Assembly (NCBI GenBank): GCA_002914805.1
Contig: JXTB01000121.1
Span: 91,527-155,526 of the forward strand
DNA length: 64,000 nt
Direction: 5' to 3'
Source of the DNA: Parasponia andersonii
Taxonomy: Eukaryota > Streptophyta > Magnoliopsida > Rosales > Cannabaceae
In this document: in pieces, positions 11,744 through 25,921 of the stretch
Numbering within the stretch: position 1 is the stretch's first letter
Layout of the letters: every line of letters begins with the position of its first letter
Position numbers and translations under genes: made by a program
The notes under the pieces: generated by a model
Database searches by the model: none
What the model was told of the DNA's origin: nothing
The model's input: only the letters and a program-made list of their open reading frames with translations

Positions 11744-13788
11744 CAAACTAAAATCATCCTTCATTTTGAGGCCCACTAATTTATTTTTTTTATTTTTGAA
11801 AGCAATGTATAGAGGAAACTACAAACAATGCAATAAGTACTCTCGTTAATCTTTTTTTGTCAATAACATTTGTTAATCCCGGTTAATTAGGTGACATCTG
11901 TTTCCTTAATTTGATTTTGATATTCTTGACTGTATATTTCCAAACCATTTCTTCCAAAATTGACGAAATCCCACTAAGCCTAAATGCATTAACAAGTTCC
12001 AGAAATTTTTTTTATTCACTTTGCCACAAGTTGTATTATTTGAAAGCAAAAAAACAGAAGCACGAAGCTGCACTTCCTGGACAGAAAAATAGTATATATT
12101 TTTTAGCAACAATGTTTGACCAACTGCTCAAAAAGCAACATTTTGATCTCTACCTTGGAATTCTTTATTAAAGCTAGGATTTCAAATATAACGCAAATGC
12201 ATGCATAAATACTTATCGTCCGTACAGTTAGAGGGGTTTTAATGAATAGGAGTGGAACACCATTAAATAGTCACCTCCCTCCAATAGGAAAAATAAGATC
12301 ATGGCATAAATTCATTTATTTATTACGTTCACTACTTTTTATGTTCACAACTAATGGGGCTTTTGCATTTAAACTTGTAGGCAAAGATTCATATATATGT
12401 GCCAATTTATGGTCGCATGAGACGAAAGCAAAGCCTTTTTCCCCACACTAGGCCATGGGTCGAGTCCATGGGGCATGTGAGGCGCACGTGGATGCATGTG
12501 ATGTTGTTCACTCTCATCCCACGTACTCACATACTCATTTCCTAATGGCTTATGATCCATATGGGGTCAAAAGTGAGATTTCGGACCAAACGACACTCAA
12601 AAAGTAAGGAAGATAACTGATAAGAAGGTCAACGGCAATGTTGTACTAACAAAGTTTTTCTTTTCTTTTTAATAAAAGCGTTGTACCACTACTAACAAAG
12701 TTGTGTGTGGCATGGCATCGTGGCCAAAATAATGCATGATGCCCTTTCGATTTCAGATGCAAAAAAGTGAAAGGTTGGCGGCATGTATTCCAGCCAGTAC
12801 TACTAGTGTCAATTATTACCTTTTAGAGGTTTTGGCCCAACAAGAATTGAATAATAGCTTGCTGGCCTCGTTGTAAAGAGGAGAATGCCACTTGTGTTCA
12901 TTTCTTATCGTTTTTTTTTTTCTTTTTTTTTTTTCCGGAGTAATACTAAGTTGTACAGTTTTTCTTTTTTTTTTTTTCAATAAATGATATAACAGGAATT
13001 TTTCTTTTTTTGCTTGAATATAGTAAGAAGTTTAATTACAAACTTTAATAGTATAGTCTTGCTTTAAGATTTTGTTGGAAACTAAGTTTAATGTGTAGTA
13101 AAAAAATAAGTGTCCTTGGCGTTATTTTATTTCTAAAAAGAGAGACATAATTGTTGGAAACTAAAAGAACGCGCGCTAAAAGCCTCTTTTTCTCTCTCTT
13201 TACCTGTTTTTCTCTCTAAAAAAAGGCTCTACTGTTGCTCTCATACTGCTGCTCTTACAGAGGTTGGAAAAGGAGCATGTTCTCTTCTCACCTCTCTCTT
13301 CTCAAACTTTTCTTCCCTAATTACTCTCCTTAATCTCTTATGGGGATGAGAAATTTTTTTTAGTTTTCTAATAAGTTCATATCTGGATATAATTTGTAAT
13401 ATTACATTTTATTAGAAAAATATTACAAATAATAATAAATTTAGAAAGGTAAGTACTATAAAAATAACAATATATAGCGTAGCAAAATAAATCAGAATTA
13501 ATTCAATGCAACTTAGAATAGTAATAATCAAAATAATAAAGAAGTTTAAGGTAATCAAATTGAGTCTTGTGTAAAAATATAATTTTCTTAAAATAGTTAC
13601 GCTTCCTAACTGGGCTGCTAAGAGGTATGCCAACAATGTTTGTTTTCCATGATAAAACAATTTATGAATAGTAAGGTCACACCAATCTTAATACTCCCAA
13701 CAAACTAAGTAGTGCCCAAATTCTATCACCATAACTTTACAAAAATTGGACTAGAGAGTTCCAACACATCGAAAGACCAAAGACTCGA
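11744..13788. other. AT-rich intergenic region, no gene seen
   Basis: Short open frames only, none with a recognised motif. Long T-runs occur at about 12910..13000. The last part (about 13200..13788) contains pyrimidine-rich and LTR-like text leading into the repeat pair described next. Confidence 0.5.
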
Positions 13789-14299
13789 ATACTCTAAGCT
13801 CACAACTACCAACTAATAATTTCGAGCTGCCACAGAGTAAATATTAGGAAGAAAGGAGAAAAGAATATTTTGATGTGTAGAAATAAGAATGAGAGACTCT
13901 CTTTTTACAATACTAGGGGAGAGTCAGCTATAAAACCTTACCATAATACCAAAAATATTTTTGGATGTTTTTTAATAAAGCCAAACATTTTTTTGGCAAT
14001 TTCAAAAACTAAATAGCCTTGAAATTTGGTTGCTACACGCGTTTTTGAGTTGTTAAATAAAGTCCCAATAAATTTTGGAGTTACAAGTTCCAAAACCTTT
14101 AGTTGTGCTTTGAGAAAAGGAAAAAATAAAACTTCAAGGAACAAAAGGAGGCATAACACAGAGTGAGCTTTAACACTCTAAGCTCACAACTACCAACAAA
14201 CAATTTCTAACTTTCACAGAGCAAATATCAAGAAGAAAGGAGAAGAGAATGTTTTGATGAGAAGGAGAAACTCTCATTTTATAGTATTAGGGTGGAGAG
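13789..14299. repeat. Tandem repeat X1-R1-X2 at the left edge of the large LTR element
   Basis: Block X (13789..13923, beginning CTCTAAGCTCACAACTACC after a few bases) recurs at about 14173..14299. Block R1 (13924..14172, beginning TCAGCTATAAAACC) lies between them. A second R block (R2) lies at 25922..26193, on the far side of the large element. The order is X1-R1-X2-[element]-R2. The blocks read like pieces of an older LTR. Confidence 0.75.
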
Positions 14300-15726
14300 T
14301 ATGATAACCTGTTATTATAAAAAAAAAAAAAAGTTTATATTTTATATATAATACAGAGATAAAAGAAAAGACAAAAGAGCCCTTACCTATTAGATATTAT
14401 TTTGGGATATATTAGTAATTCAACAATAGACCCTTTAAGAAAGCCTAAGACTAATATTTTACTTAGTTTATACGTACGCTCTATAGAAAGAAAAAAAAAT
14501 AATAGAGAGAGGGGAGGCTATGCGTTTAAGAAGAATAAGATGGTAAAGACTATTGTCATGTGTTATTGAGACCCACACCTTAGGTAATAAACTCTTAATC
14601 AATTAAATTTTATGTTTAAGTTTGATTTCAAGATTGATATTGAATATTTAAGATTAGGGTTTTGAATTGCTTATAAATTTTTTATAAACTATGAGAAAGT
14701 ATCTGATAGAAGATGAAACTTATTGATATTATAATTTAAGCAAGATAAATTTTGAGTGATTTGGTTGGGTAAATAGAAAGTTATAAATTTTCGAGTTTTG
14801 GGTTAAAGTGTAAAAATGCAGCAGAGGTTCTAGAGTTTTAGAGAACTTTACTGGTCTGATTAGGTCATATTTGATATAGTTGGAAAGCTTATCGAATTAT
14901 CTTTCTAACGGTATATAATTTGTCAAAAACGAACTTATAAGCAAAGAGTTATAACCAATTAAATTGAGTATTATGAATTTAGAAAATCTGAAACTCTGAG
15001 TACTTTTAGCAAAACATGTTTGCAACTTTTAGGACTTTATAGGGCTTATCTATGGACTCTATAATCATATTCTTAGTACTATAAGATCCACATGACTTAT
15101 AGAACAGGTCTCTTAAGTTTGGCAATTTTAAAGAGATGTTAGAATTATTATGAATCGTGAAAAATTGATATTATTAGGAATAGTTACGAAGTTGATCATA
15201 GAAGATATATGGGCAGCAAATAGTCAATATTTTTAGTGTAATTAGAGTATGATTTTATTATTGTGATAATTATATATGATTTGTATGATAATAGATATTT
15301 GAGAGGTTATGTTGATTATTTTGATTAAATTAGTAAAGCGAACGAGGTAAGTGACCTTTGATCTTTTCTAATAGTTTTTCTCGTCCAAAAGCTAAATGTT
15401 TTATTGTTTTATTTTTTCTAATAGAATCATATTTACAAAGTATTTCTTTAAAATATGATTTCAAATAAAATTATGTTTTGGTAATAAGACTATTTATTGA
15501 AAGAAATCAGTTTTATTGAAATAACGTAGTTTTTATGAAAAATAGTGTGATTATATATTTTATGCTAAATTATGGATCAAGTATATGAATTATTATTAAA
15601 CATAATTATAAGAAAATCATTTTAGAATGATTATAATATTATAATAAGATGAAAGTGAAATTTTTTATGAGTCGTTATTATAAATAAGTGTTTTGAAACT
15701 CTCTCCAGTAATTATGCACGTAAACC
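14300..15726 (+). repeat. 5' LTR (truncated) of the large LTR element
   Basis: About 1.43 kb align with 18480..19926 throughout, including shared blocks such as AGAGCCCTTACCTATTAG and GATTATGCACGT-like text near the end. Similarity stops abruptly after 15726, whereas the right copy continues, so the end of this LTR has probably been lost by deletion. Confidence 0.85.
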
Positions 15727-18479
15727 AAATTTGATAAGTTTGCTACCTTGGACTTTTCGGGCATTAAAATAGGTTAAGTTCACATTCTTAAATTTTGTCA
15801 TTGATGGAACACTTAGTTTGACCTTCGTAGTTGGTGATCATATACATTATATAAACTTTTAGGATTGTTTAAAAATGAACATGGACTTTTGGAATCATTT
15901 AAAGTTGAGTACTCTCATTAGGTTTTGATTATTAATATTTGTTACTTGAATATTGAGGTTTCTAGTATTTAGTGCCTTTAAAATTTATTTTCCTTTGTAT
16001 TTGATTAATAGACCTAGGGTATTAGAATCTTCTTTTCTTATTATTGATATTGGATAATTATAGAATTAATGAGTCTTACTTTAGTATTGATATTGAAATT
16101 TTTCTGAGCATACTTGTTATCTCCATCTTCCATCTCTTAAATTGTTTATCAATATTTTTGTCCCTATTTGAAAAGAACCTATGTTAATTCTTAGAAATGT
16201 GAAATTTATTAATTTCCGAGAGATTGTATTATGTTTCTAACGAGTTGTTAATCTCATAATATTGATTTAAGGGATTCATAAAATAGATATTATCTTGTTA
16301 TGTATCAATATGAAGAAGACAATTTTGTTTGGAATATTCACTAATTAATTAAAGTGTAGAATGAATTCTAATCTGAATCTTTTCATAAAATAGAATTATC
16401 CGTATGACGAGGATATACAAGGAATTATAGAGTGGATTAAGCTTATTGAATAACTAATTTCCTTTATTAAAACAGACAAAGATATGATATAAGAAAAGTC
16501 AATTTATATACTTGTGTTAACTGATAAGAGTACATGTTATTATTACTAGAAAATTAGGAATAAATAGGTTAGTTTTACTAAAGGTCTTACATATGAATTT
16601 TTCTGTAAATATTTATAATGATACGATTGAAATATAGGCATTAAGGACTTATAAATCGGAAAAAAAATTTAGAAAATGATATTTTGACCAGAAAAAAATT
16701 ATGATAGAATAATTTGGAGAACGATATTATCTAGAAAAAAAAATTATGGAGCCATAATGACTTATATAGTTGGATAACTTGGAGATGATATTACCTTAAT
16801 AAAATTTTAAAAAAACTAAACAAAAATCAAGATATGGTGAATGGACATTTTGGTTATAGTTATGGATACTATATAGTAGAGTTGGAATTAGAATATATTG
16901 TTATTGTAAACGAATTCACAATGTTTGGTATTACCATATAAGAGGAAATGAGTTTTATATTTGATAGTTTTTGGTGTTACTCTTCTATAGAAATATATAT
17001 TGGATTACACAAATAAATTGAAAAGTACTTATTTGATAAGCAAGTAGAAGAATTACAATATAAGAGTTTTCAGAAAACTTAGTGTTTTACTATTAGGAAC
17101 TCGACTATTATCGGTGATGGAAAAAAATAAAAATTGTGTTTATAAAACAAAAGGTCAAAACAGTTATATAATAGAATATGTAGGTCGATCAATATTTTTA
17201 ATATTGATATATTATTTGATTTTTATGATTTATGTGGTTTATGTAGAAATATTAATATTTGTGGTTCTATTGACTTCCTTTACTTATAAAGGATATTTTT
17301 GAGAAAATCATAATATGAGATACTAGAAATCCTAGAGGTATTAAGATAAAGGTTTAAGAAAAATTTGAAGACTAGTATATGAAAGAAATCACTTGACATA
17401 ATTCTTAGTATTTAGTCTATGAGAAAGTGAATAAGGAATATATAGACGAAGGTTGAAAACTTTTTATATACTATGTGGGAAAGATAATACAGTAGTAGAA
17501 TTTTATAATAAGATTATTAAGGATTACTCAAATTATAAAGTATCAGTTATACAGTATATTGTTTGACTAAGTATACTCATATTTCTATTATTAGACTTGG
17601 CTTATGCCCTTAACCGATTATTAGGTTTTGATCTTTATGGTCATTTTGAGTGCACATTGAGATTAGAATTCTATGAAATTTAGTAATAAGCATAACATTT
17701 GTATTTGATGTAACCTTTAGTGATTGGATTTAGTTTTGATATTTTGGCCTATTAAAGATTAAAGTTAGAGGGAATAAGACTAAAGAGGATTCTTATGGTT
17801 ATTTATGATAAAGATATTGTATCTAAGCTTTATAAGACCTTATACGTGATATTAAAAATTGAATTAGATTTGTTAGAGCTTTATAATATTGATCTAAAAT
17901 AAATAAATTGTCAAAAAGAAAACTATATATATATTTATATACTACTGAGGATATATTGAAGAATATTTCAAAGGTTTGTAAAAGACAATATTACTCTTGA
18001 TAATATTTGTATATAGTTATAGTTTTCGATTTAGTAATAGAGTAGCTTTATATGAAGTATTGAAAATGAAACAAAAATGTATTCTTAGTATGATAGGCAT
18101 GCGATTGAAAAAAGTTCTAGAGTTTTAAGGAATTTGAATTATTAAGAATTCCTAATAGCTTTGTTAGTACAAAAAAATTAGTCATATGTTATTCTCTTTT
18201 TGGATGCAAGTATAAAGGAGCTACCACAATGAATAAAAAACAATATAGAATTATTGATGGATAAGTTTTAATAGCGATAATATCTCTTTGATATTTCAAT
18301 CACACAAATTGGTATAAGTTCACATTCTCAAGTCCATTTCAGTTTCATAAGTGATGATCATACGTTTTACTTAGAGTTTGAGGTATACCTAGGGAAAAAA
18401 TGATTATATTAAAGTATGTTTATTAAGAAATTCATGGTTTTAAGTTTAGAAGACTAAACTTCTTTTTAGAAAAGGAGAA
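15727..18479. other. Decayed internal region of the large LTR element
   Basis: About 2.75 kb of very AT-rich sequence. I could not recognise reverse transcriptase, integrase or Gag motifs in any frame, and open frames are under 65 codons. Its position between the LTRs and the polypurine-like tract at its right end are the only evidence of origin. Confidence 0.5.
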
Positions 18480-20300
18480 TGTGACAACCCATTATTATAA
18501 AAAAAATAAAAAGTTTATAATTTATATATAATACAAGGGAAAAAAAAAAGATAAAAGAGCCCTTACCTATTAGATATTATTTGGGGTTATATTAGTAATT
18601 CAACAATAGATCATTTAAAAGACCCTAAGACTAATAATCTGCTTAGTTTATATATATATTCAGTAGAAAGGAAAAAAAAATAATAGAGAGAGTGGAGGCT
18701 ATACGTTTAAGAAGAAGAAGATGGAAAAGACTATTGTCATGGGTTATTGAGACTCACACTTAAAGTAATAAACTCTTAACTAATTAAGCTTTATGTTTTA
18801 GTTTGATTTCAAGATTGAGATTGAATATCTAAGGTTAGGTTTTTGAAGTGCTCATAAATTTTTTATAAACTATGAGTAAGTATCTAATAGAAGATGAAAC
18901 CTATTGATATTAGGATTTAAACAAGATAAATTTTGAGTGATTTAGTTGGGTAAATAGAAAGTTATGAATTTTTGAGTTTTGGGCTAAGGTATAAAAATGT
19001 AATAGAAGATCTAACTAGCTTTTTAGAGAACTTTACTGTTCTGATTAGGTCATATTTAGTATAATTGGAAAGCTTATCGAATTATCTTTTTAACGGTATA
19101 TAATTTGTCAAAAACAGACTTATAAGTAGAGAGTTATAACCAATTAAAATAAATACTGTGAATCTGGAAAAATCTGAAACTTTGGGTACTTTTAGCAAAA
19201 TGTGGTAGCAGTTTTTAAGACTTTATAGGACTTATCTATAGACTCTATAATCATATTATTGGTACTATTAGGATCCCTATAACTTGTAAAATAGGTCTCT
19301 TAAGGTTAATAATTTTTAAAGAGATGTTAGAATTGTTATGAATTATAAAAAATTGACATTATTGGGAATAGTTATGAAGTTGATAATAAAATATGCATGG
19401 ACAACAAGTAGTCAATATTTTTAGTATAATTAGAGTATGATTTTATTATTATGATACATATATATGATTTGTATGATAATAGGTCTTTGAGAGATTATGT
19501 TGATTATTTTGATTAAATTGACAAAGTGAACGAGGTAAGTAACCTTTGATATTTACTAGTAGTTTTCCTCATCCAAATGCTAAATGTTTTATTATTTTAT
19601 TATTTCTAATAGAATCATGTTTACAAAGTATTTTCTTTAAACTATGATTTCAAGTAAAATTATATTTTTGTAATAAGACTATTTATTGAAAGAAATCAAT
19701 TTTATTGAAATAATATAGTTTTTGTAAAAAATAGTGTGATTCTATATTTTATAGTAAATTATGAATCAAGTATATGAATTATTATTGAATGTGTTTATAA
19801 GAAAATTATTTTGGAATAACTATAATGTTATAATGAGGTGAAAGTGAAATTATTTATGATTCGTTATTGTAAATAAGTATTATGAAACTCTCTTCAGTGA
19901 TTATGCACGTGGACCCAATCCACATATATTATATATGGACGATACTGATCTAACTGTAAGGTTAAGTATAGTATATTTGTACCTGGCTACAGAGATTATC
20001 TATAATAGATTTGGACTCGACTATAAGCTTTATTTGTGGCAGATTCAGACCTAACCACAGAGGTTAAGTGTGGCTATAGTCGCAAATAACTAGAGAGATA
20101 TATAATTGAAATTATTATTAATTAAAAAGAGAGTCGAAAGGAGAGATTTATAAACTTATTATTTGTTTTGTTAAATTGTTTACTAAATGACTTGATTTGA
20201 ATATTTTCAAAAGTATTGATTTCTAAAACTAAATTTGTTTTGAAAAATATTTGTTAATGATTTTAGTTTACATATATTATCCTCAAGATTCTCACATGCT
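18480..20300 (+). repeat. 3' LTR, first part, of the large LTR element
   Basis: Starts TGTGACAACCC and matches the 5' LTR to 19926. It then continues with sequence absent from the left copy (GGACGATACTGATCTAACTG and following), typical of the middle of long LTRs of this type. The LTR probably resumes at about 25.53 kb with TTACTGGGCTTTTAGCTCAC and ends at 25916. The break point near 20.3 kb is approximate. Confidence 0.6.
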
Positions 20301-22526
20301 TAATAAAGCCAATAATAAATACGTTTATATTGCATAATAAATATATCAAGCAACTAGTATTAATTTTATAGTAAATTACTCATTTTGATTGTTAAATATT
20401 TTTTGTTTGTACTAATATTTGTTGAAATACTCCCATGTAGTGTAAAGACGTAGTACCATCAGAGAGAGAACACAGTATGTTAAAGGAATAGAGAATATGT
20501 CCAGGAATAGTAATACTATATACACATGCATTAAAATCATGTCTGTTGGTAATATGGTCAAATAGTAGTTTTTGGTAAAATACATTTTTCACGCTTTTTA
20601 GAGTCAAATTCACTATGCGTTTAACATGTCATATAGCTTTAATTCAATATTTAGGACTCATTGATAGCATTTTATTTTTCGACCCCAAGTAAGCATGAGG
20701 TGGCAGTCATTCTACTAAATTGTGTTTAATTACACTAAGCTAGCTTAGATTTAGCTTAATTGCATAATATCAATTTTATGCATTCTAATAATTAGGCATT
20801 GGTACTATTTTTGTATTATTAATTAGATTCTAATTTACTTATTTTTACATTTAATGATTGGTTATAAGGATAAGTTTCACCAAATTATAATAAGATTAGA
20901 CATATGGGATTATAGGTCAAAGTATGACTAGTTTTCACTTTCAAAACTAAGATTCACTAACTTTATCTACATTTGAGTGTATGGGAGTGACCAGCAATGT
21001 GATGACTATGCTAAGAATATTTTAGAGCTGGACACATAGAAATTAATGTGCAAAATACTCAAAATACCCCTTAGAATTTAGATTGTGTCGTTTTTTAATC
21101 ATTAAGTATCACTTTTAGACCAAATCTGGTCATTTCTTTCTCCTTTCTCCCCAGCCATGACTTAAACTACTCCAGCCACTATTTAGGCTTCTCTCAATTC
21201 ACTTTAGCCATATCCAAGAGTTTTCAAGTCGTAGAACTCAAATTGGAGTTCAAGAAAGCGAGATAGGTCCAAACTAGTCAAGGTAATTCTCCTAGTTTAT
21301 CTTCCTAGGTTTTGTTTTCTTATTTCAATTCTCCACTTGATAAAACTTAAATAATGATTCTTCTAGGTCTTCTTGAGTTTTAAAGTTTATTTCTAAGCCT
21401 TAAAAATTAGTTTTGTGGAAGTAGAAGACAGGAGTTTCAACCAAAGTTCAAACTAGTCAAGGTAAGATTTTTGGTAGATTTTGAATTGGTATTTTATTTC
21501 TTTTGTTTTAGCTCTTAAATCAAAGATTTTATTTGATTAATAAAGGTCTTAGAAAACCTTATATATAGCTGAAAACATAGAATTTAAGAGGAGGATTAAA
21601 GTCAGACTTAAAGCTCTAAAGTTTAATGTTTGTATATTCAAGTGTTTTCATTGTTGGAATAAGTTTTCTACACTTGTAATTTGATTTCTTTACTTAAAAT
21701 ATATAAGACATTGATCCTTTTATATATATATTATTTTCCTGCTAGTTATAATGTTATACAAGTGTAAAAGTGGGTTTAAATTTTGTCTAAATCGAAAAAA
21801 ATTCAAGTGTACTTAGGTTGTTCTAAATGTTCTTCTTTGATGTGTATATATGGGAATTGGCTTGTTAATTTTTATTACAGATCTAAACTATGATTTAAAA
21901 TATGTAAGAATGTCCTAAAAATAGGGGAAGTACTATCTAAATATTTATAAAACTAAATGGTACCATTTAGAAGCAAATGAACTAGTTTTTATAAAATTAT
22001 ATGTCATTTTGGATTAGTTTTGTACTAAGGATCTGACATTCATGTTTTGATGATTTTAATCAATTCTCAATATTTGTCATTAGTTATTATATATCTCTTG
22101 TCACCTGTACACTTTCGAGTCATATTGTGATTTAGTTTCTTGATTTTGTAAAAGTTGTGATTTTAGTCTTATGGTCGTTTTCTTTAAGTATTTTATATTG
22201 CAGTAATCATTCTAGTAATAAAATTGATATCAAGTCTTCCATATACTTTATCATAGAGGATACTGGTCTTTTTCACTATCTTTTCTGTTGAACACAGGGT
22301 AAGTAAAGATTTATTTTAATTGCATTACAAAAATAGTAGTAGATAGAAATGCTTTTCTACATGATTATGTATATTATATTAATTATATTTTATTCCTATA
22401 GTTGTTATTAGTTCATAAAAGACATAAGCATGACATAATCATTTAAGCATGATTTTCAAGAAGTGAATTTTTTCACGCATTGGATTTAAAGTAATACTAT
22501 TGTACTGATTTTAGAGATATATTTTA

Positions 22527-22779
22527 TGTAAAAATCTAGATTTTGGGAGGGTAATTTAGACATTTTACCAATTTTCTGAATATAATATTGGGGGGATTAA
22601 TTTACAAAAGTTTTGTACAAAAGGACTAAATTACAAATTTTGGAGGACGTAATTGATAGAGATTTGGGAATCAGGGACTATAGTGCAATTTTTTGAAAAA
22701 TTGCAAAGTCCCATGTATTTCTACTCACGTGAGTTCCTTTTCCCAGTCACTCTCTCTCTCTTCCGTCTTTTTCTCTTCC

Positions 22780-22832
<53 letters not shown>

Positions 22833-24771
22833 GTCTTCTCTCGGTCGAAGGCGCAAGGCCGCCGTAGGAGCCACCTCGAGCCGTCGTCTGCCCCTCTAGC
22901 CCGTCGGCGTCGACACGCCGTACTGCCAGGAAGCTCCGCCGACCATCGCGAGCCGCTGCCGAGGCCTGCTCGCCGAAAAATGCCATTTTCGGCCGTTCGA
23001 AGTTTTTCATCGCCGGCGACGATTCCAGCCACCATTCGACCTCAAACTAGGCTCGTTGGATTCGTCTCGTCGCAAGGATTGTTAAGGTGTACATATCTTA
23101 ACCGCATAATATCCGAATCAAAAGTTACCATTTTTGGAATGTTTTGAGCTTGAGTTGACCTTTTGATTTGGCCGATTGATTGTGTTTTTGTTGTCATTTT
23201 TGGATTATACTCGAAAAATGGGAAAGTTTGATATATATATATATATATATATTGTCTATATTTGGTGACCGGCACAGAAATCGAGATCAGACAGTCGAGA
23301 TTTGCCTCGTTTTACATACCACCAGCCTGATGTGGGCCCGAACCTGAATTGGACAAGTTATATGTTTAACCTAGCTCTTTTTGGGTGCTAGAAATTCAAC
23401 GAAGAGGTCCGTTTGTGGAATTGAAGCTTCGGTGAGAAATTAGTTTTTCGCAAGAGGATGATCGAGGACTTAGAATTGGTTCCTGACCCTCTGGGCTATC
23501 GTCAACGATACCTTGAGGATTCAATAGCGTGGTGTCACTATTCGAGCAAGGTAGGGACTTACTTACCCCTATTTTATATTGTTTTCGAATAAAACTTATT
23601 TTCTGCAACATATGAGAATAAATGTGATTTTTGGTTTTCTTGAACATCTGTGATGGGAATTGATTATATGATGTATATATATTATATTGCTCTGAGAATT
23701 TTCTGAGTGCAGGTTATTTTGGGTATATTAAAAATAAGGTCGTTATGATGCCCGTTTTTCTATAAAACTTAGTATGTTGATTTTATTGAAAAATCCGAGC
23801 ATAATTATTTTCATACTTCAGTTCTGTATTGCACGTGTCATAGGATCATACATGAGCACCGTGTTAGTATCGTGGGTTTACAGTATAGTGTTGTGTGCCC
23901 TACCATCGGTGTATAGTCTATAAACCTGCGCGGGATTTTATTGCTTCTGATTACCTCCATATTTGACAAGCGTAGCAATTCGATTGCCCCTCCAGGTTTG
24001 GTAGGCGACACACGGGTGTCCCTTCCAGGTATGGGCTTAGATGTCAGGCACACTGTTAGGCATACCTAGTGCCATCATCTTGGGTTTCCACAGATGAGAG
24101 GATGAGAGCTCATGATTATGGGTTGATTTGTGTCATGTGCATATGAATTGAATGGTTTTGATTATACTATTTATATGTATATATATATATATATGGATTT
24201 TCAGTTTGGATTATATATATGTATGTTTTGGACTAAACAAACCATCCAGGAATTCTCCATCACTAAAATGTTTTCGACCGGATAATTGTTTTTCCTACAG
24301 GCCATTTTATGCTCACCCTCCTACCTTCTTCCTCAGGTGGTGTCCAGTGTGATCTTGGTGATTAAGAGGAGTAAGAGTTCATCTTGACTGTAGTATGTTA
24401 TCTTGATAATGCTTGAAGCTTGTCGTCATAGTGTTTGAATTGTTTGGGTTTTGTGTTAGTATTGAACCAAGATTACTACTTTCTATTTTATCTGAGAACT
24501 TATGTATGACATTCTAGGATTTGAGTTTCGTTGTGGATGATGATGATGCTTGGATTTATATTTAATTTCGTATTTTTAAATAATTATTCGATCTATATTT
24601 AATAGTGTATATGAATTGTAGGGGTGGTTTACGGGATGAAATTCCAATTATTTTATTTAAATTGACCGTTTTATAAAACTAGGACTTTTGATACTTTTCA
24701 AATAAATCAATGAATTTCCCATTTTTGTGAAATTCCCCTTCTGCCACTAGCCCAAGTTTTGGGTCATGACA
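22527..24771 (+). mobile_element. Solo LTR, 2.25 kb, with TTTTA target duplication
   Basis: Begins TGTAAAAATCTAG and ends GGGTCATGACA. It is flanked on both sides by TTTTA (22522..22526 and 24772..24776). It has no internal domain, so it is a recombination product of a full element. Inside are a (CT)n tract, a GC-rich patch (about 22850..23060), and the block GGTGGTGTCCAGTGTGA near the 3' end, which is shared with 42526..45193. The several overlapping open frames in the CT/GC-rich part are low-complexity artefacts. Confidence 0.85.
22781..22830. repeat. (CT)n microsatellite inside the solo LTR
   Basis: About 50 bases of uninterrupted CT repeats. It creates artificial serine/leucine and arginine/glutamate frames on the two strands. 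Confidence 0.95.
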
Positions 24772-25921
24772 TTTTAAGTGCATTGTTTAGTCTATCTGTA
24801 TTAGGTAGGTACCATATAGGTGGGTACGACTTACTAACTACCGAGACTGAATATTATACTATAAGTTATGTGAGATGTATTATCTAGTCAGTCTGCGTTG
24901 GATAAGTATGGTTCGCATTGGCCATATATTTTCTTCTTACATAGGTGGGTATGGCCTACCAACTATCGTGACTTTGTAGTATATTCAAGGACCCTATAAA
25001 GAAACGTTTTCTAAGAAAAGTGCATCAAAATGAAAAGTTATAAAAGAAAGAGTACAATATGAATTTCAATAAAATTTATACATAAAACACGTTCACGAGC
25101 ATACATGATCTTTACTTACTGAGCCTTAGCTCATTTAGTTCTTGTGATGCAGGTGGGGACATATATGATGTATAGAGTTACTGATTGGCTAGCACGCTTT
25201 CTTGTCACCATGAACATATAAATGTAGATGAGCTTGACTTATGGGCGATGTTTTCTTTGTATTTGGATATTTTGACGTATTGTAAATATTACTGCTAATG
25301 GCAAGATAAACTGATACAGACCTCTTGGTTGTACATTTTATAAAGACACTTTTAGAAAGTAATGCCAAACAGCTTCTTTAGTTTTAAAATTTGAAAAGTT
25401 TAAATTGGCCTATTTATTGAACAAGGCTAAAGTTATAGTTTATAAAAGAATAATACTTCATAGTTTGATCTATATAGTCATATAATTAAATTAGAGGATA
25501 TTACAACATATACTTGATTCAACTAGTTAAGATTACTGGTTATTTACTGGGCTTTTAGCTCACCTTTTTATTTTTTTTATCTCAAGTTTTAAAGATTATT
25601 AGTTGACAAGCTCACAAAGGGAACATATTTAGTAGTTTTTGAGGTACCTGGTTCAAAGAGAGGAATTTCTTCATCTTGATTGAGAAAATATAAAGAGTCG
25701 AAAGGCTGATCACCTTGAATATTTGGATTATAGTTTCTACTATCTAGTATTTATTTTGAATATTAAAAGACAATCATTGGATTTTATGTTATACATTAGT
25801 ATTTATATGAGACTAGATATTCTTAATTATATTGGTCTATAGAAAGATACATTGCATGCTTATGAGACTTTATCTTATAGGTATGCGGCGCATATCCTTG
25901 GGTATGAAGCGTGATAGAAAG

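Larger units (their letters stand above)
20300..25530. mobile_element. Nested LTR-type insertion carrying its own solo-LTR insertion
   Basis: Sequence on either side of the solo LTR (about 20.9..22.5 kb and 24.78..25.5 kb) has the layout of another long LTR. There is a CAGCCATGACTTAAACTACT leader-like stretch, then a TTACTGAGCCTTAGCTCATT motif near 25.12 kb, and a possible end at ATTACAACA near 25.51 kb. No coding sequence is visible. The outer limits and target duplication were not found, so this remains a tentative call. Confidence 0.4.
14300..25916 (+). mobile_element. Old, nested LTR retrotransposon (Ty3/gypsy-like)
   Basis: Two long direct repeats beginning TATGATAACC (14300) and TGTGACAACCC (18480) are its LTRs. 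A purine tract AGAAAAGGAGAATG lies directly before the second, as expected for a polypurine tract at a 3' LTR. The far end GTGATA (25911..25916) mirrors the start. GAGAG (14295..14299) and GAAAG (25917..25921) flank the whole, and the unbroken neighbouring repeat reads GAGAG followed by TCAGC at 13919..13928. That explains the structure as one insertion between X2 and R2. The internal part is decayed. The 3' LTR appears to be interrupted from about 20.3 to 25.5 kb by nested insertions. Confidence 0.7.

Noticed and set aside
22653..23147. Open frame of 164 codons, and minus-strand partners of about 90-100 codons
   Set aside because: Built on a (CT)n tract and a GC-rich patch inside a solo LTR; Ser/Leu and Arg/Glu runs, no domain.
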